Source: G963674665 sp964609625 (GTDB lineage Bacteria; Desulfobacterota; Desulfovibrionia; Desulfovibrionales; Desulfovibrionaceae). Taken from it: a DNA stretch of 61,480 nucleotides. How positions within the stretch are numbered: the first letter of the stretch is position 1; every line of letters starts with the position of its first letter. Both the position numbers and the translations under genes were made by a program. The notes beneath the pieces are model-generated. The model searched no databases. It was given only the letters and a program-made list of their open reading frames with translations, and was not told the origin of the DNA. Positions 1 through 8,506 of this stretch are shown in pieces. The stretch lies in assembly GCA_964609625.1 (NCBI GenBank), contig CAZSRS010000022.1, positions 1 through 61,480 of the forward strand, in the 5' to 3' direction.

Positions 1-622
1 ATGTCAAAGATCAATGGACGTTGCTGCATGAAGGGCAACTCAGAAAGTCAAGTTAAATACTCATTCTCGGCGAACTCACTGCTAACAATGCGTGGAATGA
101 TCTTACATTATACTCTTGGTAAAAGCCACGAGAAATCGTGGTGCGCCAGTGAAAGCAAGCGGAAATGCACTTCTCGTACAGCCAAACTGGGGCACGGACA
201 ACTCGCTCGGAATTTTCGCTCTCCGGGATAATCAATACACATCGGCCCGCTTTCCATTGCCGGGGCATCTTCCCTAGCCCTGACAATCACAAATACCCTC
301 TCCTGACCCTGGGCGAATATGGGGCGTTTCACGCCGTCGAATTTGAGAGCCCCGCCGTGCGCGTGCAGGCATGAGAATTGCTGACGCTATGTGGCATCTC
401 TGAGTGGTTTGCCGCGGGAGGCCTGGAGCATTACAGCAAATCATGAGCCTTCAGATAGCCTCCATTCGTATAGACGAGCATTGCTATTGGCTTTGATGGG
501 CTCGGTTTCCTGGCACACAACCGCTTCATGAGCTGAAACGACGACACGCTACCTATTGCGCAGGATAGTACGAATTATGGACACATTGTAACGTATGCCT
601 TTTTCATGAAGGATAGCATTGA
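1..622. other. Left-edge region without a supportable gene
   Basis: Several short open frames exist on both strands, but none has a ribosome-binding site with a recognisable product, and composition is mixed. A frame is open from base 1 on the plus strand for 76 codons, but it resembles no family I know. The only clear signal is the AAGGA ribosome-binding site at about 609-613 that serves the next gene. Confidence 0.5.
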
Positions 623-1786
623 ATGATGGGCGCGATGAAGACAGCACTGGATATTGAAGCCGGAGTGGAGATTCTCAAGCAGATCCCAGTGGTTAAAAGG
701 ATACTCGAGACACGTCCTGTTGGTGAGCCACGCGACGGGATCCTCGAACACTATCTCCATACCCTTATGTTCCTGACAGATCCACGTGAAATTCTGCTCA
801 ATACATTCAATCTTCTAACGTACTTGTCTGATGGGCGCTATTCTGGAAACGAATTCGCGCATCAACTTCTTAACCTCCTGGTTGAACGCGGAATGCTCCC
901 CAGCGATGTCATCATCGTCAACAAACAGGAGTACCACAAGCTGCAACAGATGTCCATTATTGACGAGCTTACAAAAGTTTACAACCGAAGGTACATCATC
1001 GAATCCCTCGAAAGGGAACACGATCGAGCAATCCGCACGGGCGTGCCCTACTCCATAGCTATTTTTGACGTGGACGACTTCAAGTCCTTCAACGATACCC
1101 ACGGGCACCAGGTGGGAGACGCTGTCCTTCGTGAAGTTGGACGCCTGGCACAGGAAACCTTGCGTAAAATGGACTTGGTCGGTCGTTACGGCGGTGATGA
1201 ATTCCTCATCATTCTCCCGGAAACCACGGAGGAGGATGCTATTTCCGTCGCAAGGCGAGTACACCGGGCAGTAGAGGGCAGTGACATTGTCCAGGGACCA
1301 ATCCGCGTCAGCATGGGTGTGGCCGGCTCCCGCAAGGGAAGCAGCCTGGGCGAGATCATCCTGCTGGCGGACAACGCCCTCTTACGGGCGAAAAAAATCG
1401 GCAAGAACAGCGTTTTTTCCAGCAAGGACGACATGCGTAAGAGTTCCCGCTTCTCCGTGAATACCATGGTAGGCATCATTCCGCAGCACACAAATGAATA
1501 CTACACTGCCAGACTTCTTAACATCAGCAGCACCGGAGCCTGTGTCAATTGCGATGCATACAGCCCAGCATGGGACATATTGACCATGCGTTTCGATGTC
1601 GGGGGAACGGAACCCATAACAAGTCCCGTGGCGCGAATCGTGCATGTCACAAACAAACAGAATGGCAGGGTTTCGCAAAACATCGGGCTACAGTTTGTAA
1701 AGAATGCCGATATTGCAACAATTATCGAGGAGCTGACGCAAATATCTGGTTACACAAGCTCTTCATCTCCGCGCATGTCTTACTAA
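623..1786 (+). CDS. GGDEF diguanylate cyclase with C-terminal PilZ domain
   Basis: 387 residues. Residues 1-110 form an unassigned helical N-terminal region. A GGDEF domain follows (DELTKVYNRRY at about 114-124; intact GGDEF at 190-194), so it should make cyclic di-GMP from GTP. The inhibitory I-site RxxD (R181-D184) is present, which in this family gives product feedback. A PilZ-type module occupies about 272-375, with RKSSR (272-276) and NxSxxG (300-305), the usual cyclic-di-GMP contacts. AAGGA lies 9 bases before the ATG. No membrane segment is visible, so it is probably cytosolic. A second PilZ gene follows 22 bases later, suggesting an operon. A protein that both makes and senses the same messenger next to an EPS locus suggests a local switch; that role is inferred. 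Confidence 0.88.
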   Translation: MMGAMKTALDIEAGVEILKQIPVVKRILETRPVGEPRDGILEHYLHTLMFLTDPREILLNTFNLLTYLSDGRYSGNEFAHQLLNLLVERGMLPSDVIIVNKQEYHKLQQMSIIDELTKVYNRRYIIESLEREHDRAIRTGVPYSIAIFDVDDFKSFNDTHGHQVGDAVLREVGRLAQETLRKMDLVGRYGGDEFLIILPETTEEDAISVARRVHRAVEGSDIVQGPIRVSMGVAGSRKGSSLGEIILLADNALLRAKKIGKNSVFSSKDDMRKSSRFSVNTMVGIIPQHTNEYYTARLLNISSTGACVNCDAYSPAWDILTMRFDVGGTEPITSPVARIVHVTNKQNGRVSQNIGLQFVKNADIATIIEELTQISGYTSSSSPRMSY

Positions 1787-1808
1787 AAATTAATGCTCAA
1801 CAACCGAC

Positions 1809-2240
1809 ATGAATTACACATACACCTCGACTGAAACACGACTCAACGAGCACACGGAAAACATAAGGAGAGCCTTCGTGCAATTCCGAAAAGACCGCAG
1901 GATGTTCTCCAGAAAGGCGGTTTTCCATACCGGGATTGCTCAAAGCACTTCCAGGGAACGGGCTTACTTCGTCCAACAAGTCATCGTCGACGATATTTCC
2001 TTAGGGGGAGTGAAGGTTACCGTTTCGTGCAGCGGACACTTCCAATCCATAAAAGTCAATGACCTGTTCGAGCTTATCTATCCTGATGACAGGAATGAAA
2101 AGCCCCTTGTCTTCACCTGTGCCGTACGTCGTATCCATAAAAACGGTTCCAGCATCTCCTTTGGTGCCCGCTTTCTCGATTGCAGTCTTGAAGATTTCCA
2201 GGTGTTGGCCTGCATGTTCATCCAGGAGATGAAAAGATAG
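1809..2240 (+). CDS. PilZ domain protein
   Basis: 143 residues. The PilZ signature is visible: RxxxR at R27-R31 and DxSxxG at D62-G67, followed by a typical beta-rich segment ending in SFGARFLD. PilZ domains bind cyclic di-GMP and pass the signal on by protein contact. No other domain, signal peptide or membrane segment is seen. It starts 22 bases after the GGDEF-PilZ gene and is probably co-transcribed with it. The partner protein is unknown; the neighbouring EPS genes are on the opposite strand and converge on this pair. Confidence 0.8.
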   Translation: MNYTYTSTETRLNEHTENIRRAFVQFRKDRRMFSRKAVFHTGIAQSTSRERAYFVQQVIVDDISLGGVKVTVSCSGHFQSIKVNDLFELIYPDDRNEKPLVFTCAVRRIHKNGSSISFGARFLDCSLEDFQVLACMFIQEMKR

Positions 2241-2283
2241 GGCAAGCCCAGACGCCCTTCACCGTGGTGCATAATCACTACGC

Positions 2284-2315
2284 AAAAATGCGCCCCCCCT
2301 TCGCGATGGGGGGCG
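2284..2315 (-). terminator. Rho-independent terminator of the EPS operon
   Basis: The stem CGCCCCCC/GGGGGGCG (2291-2298 with 2308-2315) has an 8-base-pair perfect arm. On the minus strand it is followed by a five-T run (plus-strand A's at 2284-2288). It lies 160 bases past the last minus-strand EPS gene. On the plus strand no T-run follows, so it acts mainly for minus-strand transcripts. Confidence 0.75.
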
Positions 2316-2474
2316 TGGTCGGCTCCTCTCGCCGAAGTTGTTCTCGAGCATGCAAAACGGCTTGTGTCGGCGCGACATCAACAGTCTCAGCAGCCGATAC
2401 ACCTATGGGAGGAGAGACAGTTGAAGAGCAGCCCCATGCTCGCCAGGAACGCAGTGCCCCTGTCGTGAGTCGGA

Positions 2475-3701
2475 TCACCTCGGCCAAGCATTGTCAGGCC
2501 CGCCAAAAAGGCCCAGGTCCGCCCTGTGCGAGCCCTGCCCCGGCGGCTGTGCCGCGTCATTCTGATCCTCGGGCCCGCCATCCACCCCGCTCCCGTCGGT
2601 CGTAAGCCGGTACCGCGCCAACATATCCCCACCGTCCGTGGAGCCCACGATGGGTGCCTTGCCCGAGCGCGAGTGCGTGTCTTGCCCCAGTTTCCGCCAC
2701 TCCGTGAAAGAGAGCATGCCGAGTTCCTTGCCAGAGGCAACCGGCGCTCCGGCCGTGTCGAAGTGATTGTGGTCCGAATTCAGTGTGTGCAGGAAGTTCT
2801 GTGAAACCTGTAAGGGAACCGCCTTTCCCGGCAGGACGATGTTGCCCGTGAAGATGGCCCGGGTTGCCGCCCCCACGGCAAGGAGTACGCTCCATGAATA
2901 TCCGTCGAATATGTTATTCCGGATTGTTAGGTTTGCTCCACTGTTCGTGATGCATTGCCCGTGAATATTGAGGAAAAGGTTGTTGGCGATCAAGCCGTTG
3001 CTGGCACCCCCGAAAAAAGTTACACCTGCTCCCCCTTCGGGAGTGGGATAGGTCCCGGTCCTGTCGAGGACGTTGCGTATCATCCGTACGTTGTCCAGCT
3101 CGCCGTTGATGTGGATGCCATTGACATGAGTCTGTCGGATGACGTTATCCAGGATCAGGACGTTGCTTCCTTGTCCGCTTAAATAGATGCCATGTTCCTT
3201 GCGGGAGCGTTCGATGACGTTGCGTTCGATGGTTATGTTCGAACTGCGGTAGGACATGATGCCGTAGTTCGAGACGTCCCGCACATGACACTCCAGCACA
3301 GCGACATCTGAACACTTCCCAAGGGTGATGCCCCGCTGACCGCCCACGATCCCCAGATTCCTGAGCAATACGTGTGAGGAATTCTCAAGAAGAATACTGC
3401 TTCCCTCGTTATCCTCCGGATCCCCCCCGAGAATAGTCCCGGACTCACCCTCGAGCACGATGGGCGCTTCGGCCGAGCCCTTGAGACCGCCCACCCTGAT
3501 CTTCCCAGGGTAGACGCCGGCAGCCAAGTGGATGACATCCCCGGGGCGCGCCTGTTTCAAGGCCGCGGCCACGGCATTCATGCCGTCTTCCGGGGTCAGG
3601 GTGCGTGTGGCCGCTGCTCCGTTCAGGGTGGGGAGCAGCAGAAAAACGGTCAGCATGGCCAGGGTCAGGCATTGATGTCGCAGCGGACGGATATTATTCA
3701 T
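2475..3701 (-). CDS. Secreted right-handed parallel beta-helix protein
   Basis: About 408 residues. A signal peptide (basic N-terminus, hydrophobic core, about 30 residues) precedes repeated short beta-strand units typical of a right-handed parallel beta-helix (NosD/pectate-lyase fold): strings such as ITIERNVIERS and VLILDNVIRQT at about 22-residue spacing between residues 80 and 330. Such proteins bind, cleave or epimerise acidic polysaccharides. I cannot identify a catalytic triad, so substrate and reaction are open; an alginate-epimerase/lyase-like function on the EPS is one option. The ATG at 3701 was chosen because GGAG lies 5 bases upstream; an ATG at 3704 is also possible. It is the last gene of the long minus-strand run, 19 bases after a GT4 gene, with a terminator behind it. 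Confidence 0.8.
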   Translation of the reverse strand: MNNIRPLRHQCLTLAMLTVFLLLPTLNGAAATRTLTPEDGMNAVAAALKQARPGDVIHLAAGVYPGKIRVGGLKGSAEAPIVLEGESGTILGGDPEDNEGSSILLENSSHVLLRNLGIVGGQRGITLGKCSDVAVLECHVRDVSNYGIMSYRSSNITIERNVIERSRKEHGIYLSGQGSNVLILDNVIRQTHVNGIHINGELDNVRMIRNVLDRTGTYPTPEGGAGVTFFGGASNGLIANNLFLNIHGQCITNSGANLTIRNNIFDGYSWSVLLAVGAATRAIFTGNIVLPGKAVPLQVSQNFLHTLNSDHNHFDTAGAPVASGKELGMLSFTEWRKLGQDTHSRSGKAPIVGSTDGGDMLARYRLTTDGSGVDGGPEDQNDAAQPPGQGSHRADLGLFGGPDNAWPR

Positions 3702-3720
3702 CATGACTCCGTGCATCGTT

Positions 3721-4926
3721 TCAGGATGAGCGAGTGTATACCTGCCGTGCAAGCGCTTGTTCGTAAAGGGATTCGTAACGTTCAGCGATACGATGCCAGT
3801 CGTGCTCCCTGGCGTAGGCGACAAGGGCGTCAGTGTCCCACCGACGCGAGAGCCCTTCTTGCAGGCCCGCTGCCAGGGTCTGCGGAGCATTGTCCTTGAG
3901 CAGGATACCACTGCATGGCTGTACAAGGATTTCCGGAATACCCCCCACAGCGGATGCCACCACCGGCAACCCGCAGGCCATGGCCTCGAAGATGATCGTC
4001 GGCCAGCCCTCGCTGTGGCTGGAAATGGCCAGGACGTCCGCGGCCCGATAGTACACGGCCAAGCGTTCGTGGGGCACGGTTCCGGCGAAATGGACGCATC
4101 CCGCGATACCCAGGGCTCCAGCCAGTCGCTCGAGGCCCTTCCGCTGACTGCCGTCACCCGCGAACACCAAATCGACGTCGCCTTGCAACAAGGGCAACGC
4201 TTGGAGCAGAAGGTCATACCCCTTGACCGGCTCGAGACGTCCCACCGCGAGGATGATCCGTCGCCCGGTCGGCAGCCCAAGTAATTGTCTGGCCTCCTCC
4301 CTTGGGGCTGGTGAAAACTTCTCCAGGTCCACGCCGTTGGGAATATGCCGGATCCGTGCAGCGGGCACGCCGAGTTCCTGAACCTTTATGGCGAGCGCCC
4401 TGGAAACCGCGGTCACGATTTCCGCGGCCCGCAGGGTCTCCGCAATGCGTTTGCCCCGCATCGGACATTGCGCCAACACGTTTATGTCAGACCCGTGGAC
4501 GGTGACGATGCAAGGGAGGTTGCTTCGTTTGGCCAGAATCATGGCCGCCGCCGCGTCCGGATAGGCATAGTGGGCATGGATCAGTCGCGCTCCTCCGGCA
4601 AGGGCCAGGTCAAAGGCCCGCTTGCTGCACATGGCCACAAGCCGGGCATCCAGGCCTTTCATGATTTTGGGAACCGTAAGGCACACGGGACGCAGGACGT
4701 CCCCGGCTGCTTCGTCAGCTTGGCGCACCGGCTTCCTTAGGGAAAAGAGCAGACGCAATCCATTTTGCGGGGCGATCACCATGACTTTACGCCGCAGGGC
4801 CACGGCCCGGTACAACTCGCTGACGAAAATTCCGTGCGTGGGGTTGTGCTTGCTCGGAAACAGGGAACTGAAAAAGACAACCTGTGGGGAGTCGCATGGA
4901 GGGGTGTCACGAGCTGGCCGATGCAT
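3721..4926 (-). CDS. GT4 family glycosyltransferase
   Basis: 401 residues, a normal length for GT-B retaining glycosyltransferases. The N-terminal domain carries the acceptor region (FPSKHNPTHGIFVSELYRA; HAHYAYPDA). The C-terminal Rossmann domain has VGRLEPVKGYDLLLQA and the GT4 EX7E motif SEGWPTIIFE, followed by AMACGLPVVAS. It should transfer a sugar from a nucleotide-sugar donor to the growing EPS repeat at the cytosolic face of the membrane. The donor and linkage cannot be read from sequence. It lies 12 bases after another GT4 gene and 19 bases before the beta-helix gene, in the same operon. Confidence 0.9.
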   Translation of the reverse strand: MHRPARDTPPCDSPQVVFFSSLFPSKHNPTHGIFVSELYRAVALRRKVMVIAPQNGLRLLFSLRKPVRQADEAAGDVLRPVCLTVPKIMKGLDARLVAMCSKRAFDLALAGGARLIHAHYAYPDAAAAMILAKRSNLPCIVTVHGSDINVLAQCPMRGKRIAETLRAAEIVTAVSRALAIKVQELGVPAARIRHIPNGVDLEKFSPAPREEARQLLGLPTGRRIILAVGRLEPVKGYDLLLQALPLLQGDVDLVFAGDGSQRKGLERLAGALGIAGCVHFAGTVPHERLAVYYRAADVLAISSHSEGWPTIIFEAMACGLPVVASAVGGIPEILVQPCSGILLKDNAPQTLAAGLQEGLSRRWDTDALVAYAREHDWHRIAERYESLYEQALARQVYTRSS

Positions 4927-4938
4927 GCGCTTTCCGCC

Positions 4939-6060
4939 TCAGGTTCCCTGAAGAAGTTCGTCGTAGATACGCTCATAGGCGCGGATCATGGATTGCAGGG
5001 TGTAGCGCGTGGCGACTATTTCCCTCCCGCGTAGGCCCATGCGCCGCGCCCTGTCAGGAGCATCAAGCACCTGTTCCAATGCTGCGGCCAGGGCCTGCTC
5101 GTCGCCTGGGGGTGCGAGCAGACCCGAGCTTTCGTTTTCCAGAACCTGTGGTATCCGCCCCACGGAACTGGCCACCACAGGCCGTGCCGCGGCCATGGCC
5201 TCGAGCAGGGCGAAGGGCAGCCCCTCGGACAGCGACGGCAGGACCACCACGTCGAGGCCGCGCATGATCTCCGGGATATCCGACCTGGTGCCCAGCAGAT
5301 GGACTCGCTCGGCCAGCCCGGCTTCGGCCACTGCCTGGAGCAGGCTGTCGCGTTGCGCCCCGGTGCCGGCATAGACCAGCCGTGCGTCCGGAAACCTGTC
5401 CGCGATGCGGGCAAAGGCGCGCAACAGGGGCAAGGGACCTTTGATCTCTTCCAACCGCCCCACCATGCCCACGAGCAGGGAGGACTCTCCGCAGCCGAGT
5501 TCCCGGCGAAAGGCCTCGGCGTTCGCGGTATCGAAGCGTTCGAGGTCCACGCCGTTCTCGATGACCAAGACCTTGCGGGCAGGGATGCCGTCACGGGCCA
5601 CGGACTGTTCGGCCAAGTGGGGCGAGACTTCCACGAAACGTTTGGTGAAGAGGCCGAGGAAGCGTTTTTCCAGGCGGCGAAGCAGACGCTCGTCGATGTA
5701 ATGCCGGCTGTGTTCGGTCATCATCACGGGTATACCCAGGCGAAAGCCTGCGAATGCCGCATAGGAAAGGCTTGTCAGGTCGTGGGCGTGGAGCAACTTG
5801 ATTTGATTGCTTCGTATATAATAAAAAATATTACGCATACAATTAATATCAAATTTGCATTTACGTCTCTTTATTAGAGATAGGCTTATATTATTAGTGT
5901 AGAATGCCATATCAAAAGAATTTATATTATCAAGGCAGATGACTTGTTTTGAATATCGATCATGGTTCACGCCGAACGATAAATCACGCACGAGTTTTTC
6001 AGCGCCCCCAAATCCCATGTCAAGGATAATTTGCGCTACACGAACCGGTGCTCTTTTCAT
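4939..6060 (-). CDS. GT4 glycosyltransferase with AT-rich N-terminal part
   Basis: 373 residues. GT4 features are clear: an N-terminal GFGGAEKLVRDLS loop, HAHDLTSLSYAA, VGRLEEIKGPLPLLRAF and the EX7E motif SEGLPFALLE. The frame is intact, but base composition changes abruptly inside the gene. Residues 1 to about 90 (6060 to about 5800) are AT-rich and rich in N, I, K and Y codons, while the rest matches the GC-rich operon. This looks like a recombination joint, so the acceptor-binding half may come from another source than the donor-binding half. It is followed closely by a second GT4 gene; upstream lies an AT-rich acyltransferase-like gene. Confidence 0.87.
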   Translation of the reverse strand: MKRAPVRVAQIILDMGFGGAEKLVRDLSFGVNHDRYSKQVICLDNINSFDMAFYTNNISLSLIKRRKCKFDINCMRNIFYYIRSNQIKLLHAHDLTSLSYAAFAGFRLGIPVMMTEHSRHYIDERLLRRLEKRFLGLFTKRFVEVSPHLAEQSVARDGIPARKVLVIENGVDLERFDTANAEAFRRELGCGESSLLVGMVGRLEEIKGPLPLLRAFARIADRFPDARLVYAGTGAQRDSLLQAVAEAGLAERVHLLGTRSDIPEIMRGLDVVVLPSLSEGLPFALLEAMAAARPVVASSVGRIPQVLENESSGLLAPPGDEQALAAALEQVLDAPDRARRMGLRGREIVATRYTLQSMIRAYERIYDELLQGT

Positions 6061-7374
6061 AATTATCTCAAAGAAATTGGGTTGCTGAATAGAAATAGTA
6101 TTTCAATGATGATCCTTATTGAATTGGCGAAGCAAACTCCCAACCGCCCATCGCATCTTTTGGTACCGGATCAGAAGATGTCCCATGGTGGTCAAAGGAA
6201 TCATGATACGGCAAAGGTTGGTCGGGATGGCACCCCAGGCGGTCTTATGCTCACTAATTCCGTAACCGAAATCGATGCGAGTATAACCATGGTTAATGTA
6301 TTGTTGGATTGCAAATTGGTTTAAGAGATTGCCAATGGAATAGTCCCTAAAATTTGCATCAAATTCAGAGATGTAAAACAATGTTGACTTCATATGGTCA
6401 AATGACCAACGCATGGCACATGGCTTTCCTTCAATTGTGCAATAGAAGAAGCGGACCTGAATTCCATTTCGTAGTGCTTCGAGAATTAAACGCTGTTTAT
6501 CCTTGTTTGAAAATACTGAAATCTTTTTATTGCCTTGCCAACTATTACTTGAGACATCATTGCTGATCTCAAAACAGTTACTCAAACTTGTCAACGAAGG
6601 AAGAATTTCTTGAAAAAGAAAAGCCCCAGGGTAATCCTTTGTCAGTCTTCCCATTCTATTTCGTAGGTTTGAACGAAATTTTTTATGGAGACTCTTCTCA
6701 AATGCTTCCCATGATCCAGGAAGTCTTAGAGAATAACAGATTCCATCGCTTCGGATAATTCTTACGTTGGCTTCAGGACATATTTGGCAAGATAATGCGA
6801 TAGGAACTCGGCGCAAATCAAGCAAATCAACGTCAGATGGAAGATCAATAAGTGCGAGTGTAGGGTGGTCGCTATGGCTGCATACAATGGGAGCCACACG
6901 TGATCTTGTGTCAGCGCCAAATGCTTCGATGATGTTTACACCACGTATTTTTCTCCTGCATAACGGCCAGGCAGTATTGCCATTAATAACTATGAGTAGG
7001 GTGCAGCCTTTCGTACTTTGTGCCGAGAACCATTGCGGCGAGTCGACAACATTCACATCTTCAGGATATTCAAGTTCATAAAAAACCTTACTTGTTGCAG
7101 ATTCTATAATACGAGTCATTTATAGTTCCCTATGATGCGCAGTATAAAAAAATATCATGAGTATGCACTTGATCATCAAATTTAAACAACACGCTCCGTA
7201 ACGCAATGAGACGATACTAATATTTTGAACTTGATGTTGCCCTGCCCTGGCAAAGTTATATTAGACCATAGGATGATATTCGTAGCAGCAGGACACAACC
7301 AATACCCACGTATAAAATTATAATATATACTTTTCACAACTATGCAAGCTTATTTAACAGTCAAAATATGGCAA
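5800..7374. other. AT-rich segment inside the GC-rich EPS operon
   Basis: The stretch covers the first third of the 4939-6060 glycosyltransferase, the whole 6103-7119 gene and a 255-base gap (7120-7374) with no gene that I can see. Composition is strikingly richer in A and T than both flanks. No transposase, inverted repeat or attachment site was seen at its ends. It is best read as horizontally acquired DNA joined by homologous or illegitimate recombination. Confidence 0.65.
6103..7119 (-). CDS. GNAT/FemAB-like acyltransferase (CelD/BcsL type)
   Basis: 338 residues. The central and C-terminal part (about 130-310) has the layout of the acetyltransferase-6 (CelD/BcsL) and FemAB-like family: KKFRSNLRNRMGRL, then a stretch ending in FYISEFDANFRDYSIGNLL and IDFGYGISEHKTAWG, close to the FDFG-R---FK-WG signature of EPS-linked members. 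Such enzymes transfer acyl or aminoacyl groups in cell-surface polymer synthesis; the exact donor is unknown. The gene is AT-rich unlike most neighbours and sits 42 bases upstream of the mosaic glycosyltransferase. A second, GC-rich member of the broad family lies at 27069-28082. Confidence 0.7.
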   Translation of the reverse strand: MTRIIESATSKVFYELEYPEDVNVVDSPQWFSAQSTKGCTLLIVINGNTAWPLCRRKIRGVNIIEAFGADTRSRVAPIVCSHSDHPTLALIDLPSDVDLLDLRRVPIALSCQICPEANVRIIRSDGICYSLRLPGSWEAFEKSLHKKFRSNLRNRMGRLTKDYPGAFLFQEILPSLTSLSNCFEISNDVSSNSWQGNKKISVFSNKDKQRLILEALRNGIQVRFFYCTIEGKPCAMRWSFDHMKSTLFYISEFDANFRDYSIGNLLNQFAIQQYINHGYTRIDFGYGISEHKTAWGAIPTNLCRIMIPLTTMGHLLIRYQKMRWAVGSLLRQFNKDHH

Positions 7375-8445
7375 TCATCCTCTGTATGAGTGCTGTACTG
7401 CTTCCATGACACTATTGCAGACCGAGGTTGTGGCGACCTGAAAATAGTGCCTGTCAAACGTATTGCCCAAGAGAAGATAACGCGCGTCCACCCGTGGCAA
7501 CAGCAGGGGGTTGGTGTCTGGTTTCACACGACCATAGGCTGTCGTGAAGGCCGCATGAATGCCGCACTCTTTGGCCAAGCGTTCATGATAAGCAGGCACG
7601 TCTCCGCCGGGATAGGCGAAGAGCCGACTCTGCATACCCAGTTCCTCGTATACCCTGCGCATGGATTTCCTGACCTCGGCCACGGCCTGGTCCAACGAGA
7701 TCTGCGTGAGCAACGGGTGTGTTGCAGTATGGGGAGCGAAATCCATCAGACCGCCTTCCTGCATCTCCCTGACCTCGTCCCAGGTGAGCATCATCCTTTC
7801 CCCACCTTCGCCGTTGCGCTCGCGCATGGCCCGGACAACACTTTCCCGCACCTTGTGCGGCATGTTCCGCATATCCCGGCGGATACGCCGCGAAACTGCT
7901 GCCGTGTCTTCCACCCCGTTCGTCGATGAATGTGGGGCCTTGGTCTCGAACCAGCGGGAAAGATCACTGGGTAGGGTTTCGAGCATGGCCTGCGGCCCTC
8001 CGGGGTTACCGGTGAAGAACAATGCCGCCTCGTCCCACCAGAGCCTGCGGGTTGGCATGTCCAAGTGGTCCGTGGCGAGGAAGATCGTCGCCGGAATGCC
8101 CAATTCGCGCAGAATCGGGAAGGCCGTCTGATAATTGTCCCGGTAGCCGTCGTCAAAGGTGACTGCCACCGTGTTCCTCTGTGCCGCCCTGCCCGTGAGG
8201 ACTGTTTCGGTAAGCCCGGAAAGTGAGATGAACAGGTCCTTGTCCGCGATGTAACGCATCATTTCTCGGAACGCACTCTGGCTGACCATGAGCGGCCTGT
8301 TGGGGCTGGATAATTCTGTCCCGTCCGGGACCACCCGATGGAACATCAACACCAGAGGGGCGCAGGGCAACAATGCTCGAGTAAGACGTACAATCCCGGT
8401 GCGGCCCAGGACGGCGGCAACAAGTCGTTTGACTGCTGCTTTCAT
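7375..8445 (-). CDS. Polysaccharide deacetylase (NodB homology, CE4)
   Basis: 356 residues. The NodB motif 1 is seen as TFDDGYRDN, motif 2 as HTATHPLL, and motif 3 as LFAYPGG, which carry the metal-binding Asp and His residues of CE4 enzymes. These remove N- or O-acetyl groups from polysaccharides. No clear signal peptide is present, though a hydrophobic patch near residues 20-35 (LLPCAPLVLMF) could hold it at the membrane. GGAG lies 6 bases before the ATG. It is the second deacetylase in this locus; the other (29315-30271) is the XrtA-type one. Confidence 0.85.
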   Translation of the reverse strand: MKAAVKRLVAAVLGRTGIVRLTRALLPCAPLVLMFHRVVPDGTELSSPNRPLMVSQSAFREMMRYIADKDLFISLSGLTETVLTGRAAQRNTVAVTFDDGYRDNYQTAFPILRELGIPATIFLATDHLDMPTRRLWWDEAALFFTGNPGGPQAMLETLPSDLSRWFETKAPHSSTNGVEDTAAVSRRIRRDMRNMPHKVRESVVRAMRERNGEGGERMMLTWDEVREMQEGGLMDFAPHTATHPLLTQISLDQAVAEVRKSMRRVYEELGMQSRLFAYPGGDVPAYHERLAKECGIHAAFTTAYGRVKPDTNPLLLPRVDARYLLLGNTFDRHYFQVATTSVCNSVMEAVQHSYRG

Positions 8446-8506
8446 GGGGTGCTCCGTGTGACGGGCATTCCACCCCGGATGATTTTCTGGCTGCGGTGTT
8501 GACGAA

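Noticed and set aside
1..231. A 76-codon plus-strand frame at the left edge
   Set aside because: No family match and no ribosome-binding site evidence, and the codon pattern is not gene-like.
3705..4280. N-terminal extension of the beta-helix protein to 601 residues
   Set aside because: The extra residues show no family pattern, overlap the GT4 gene, and a signal peptide with GGAG before it starts at 3701.
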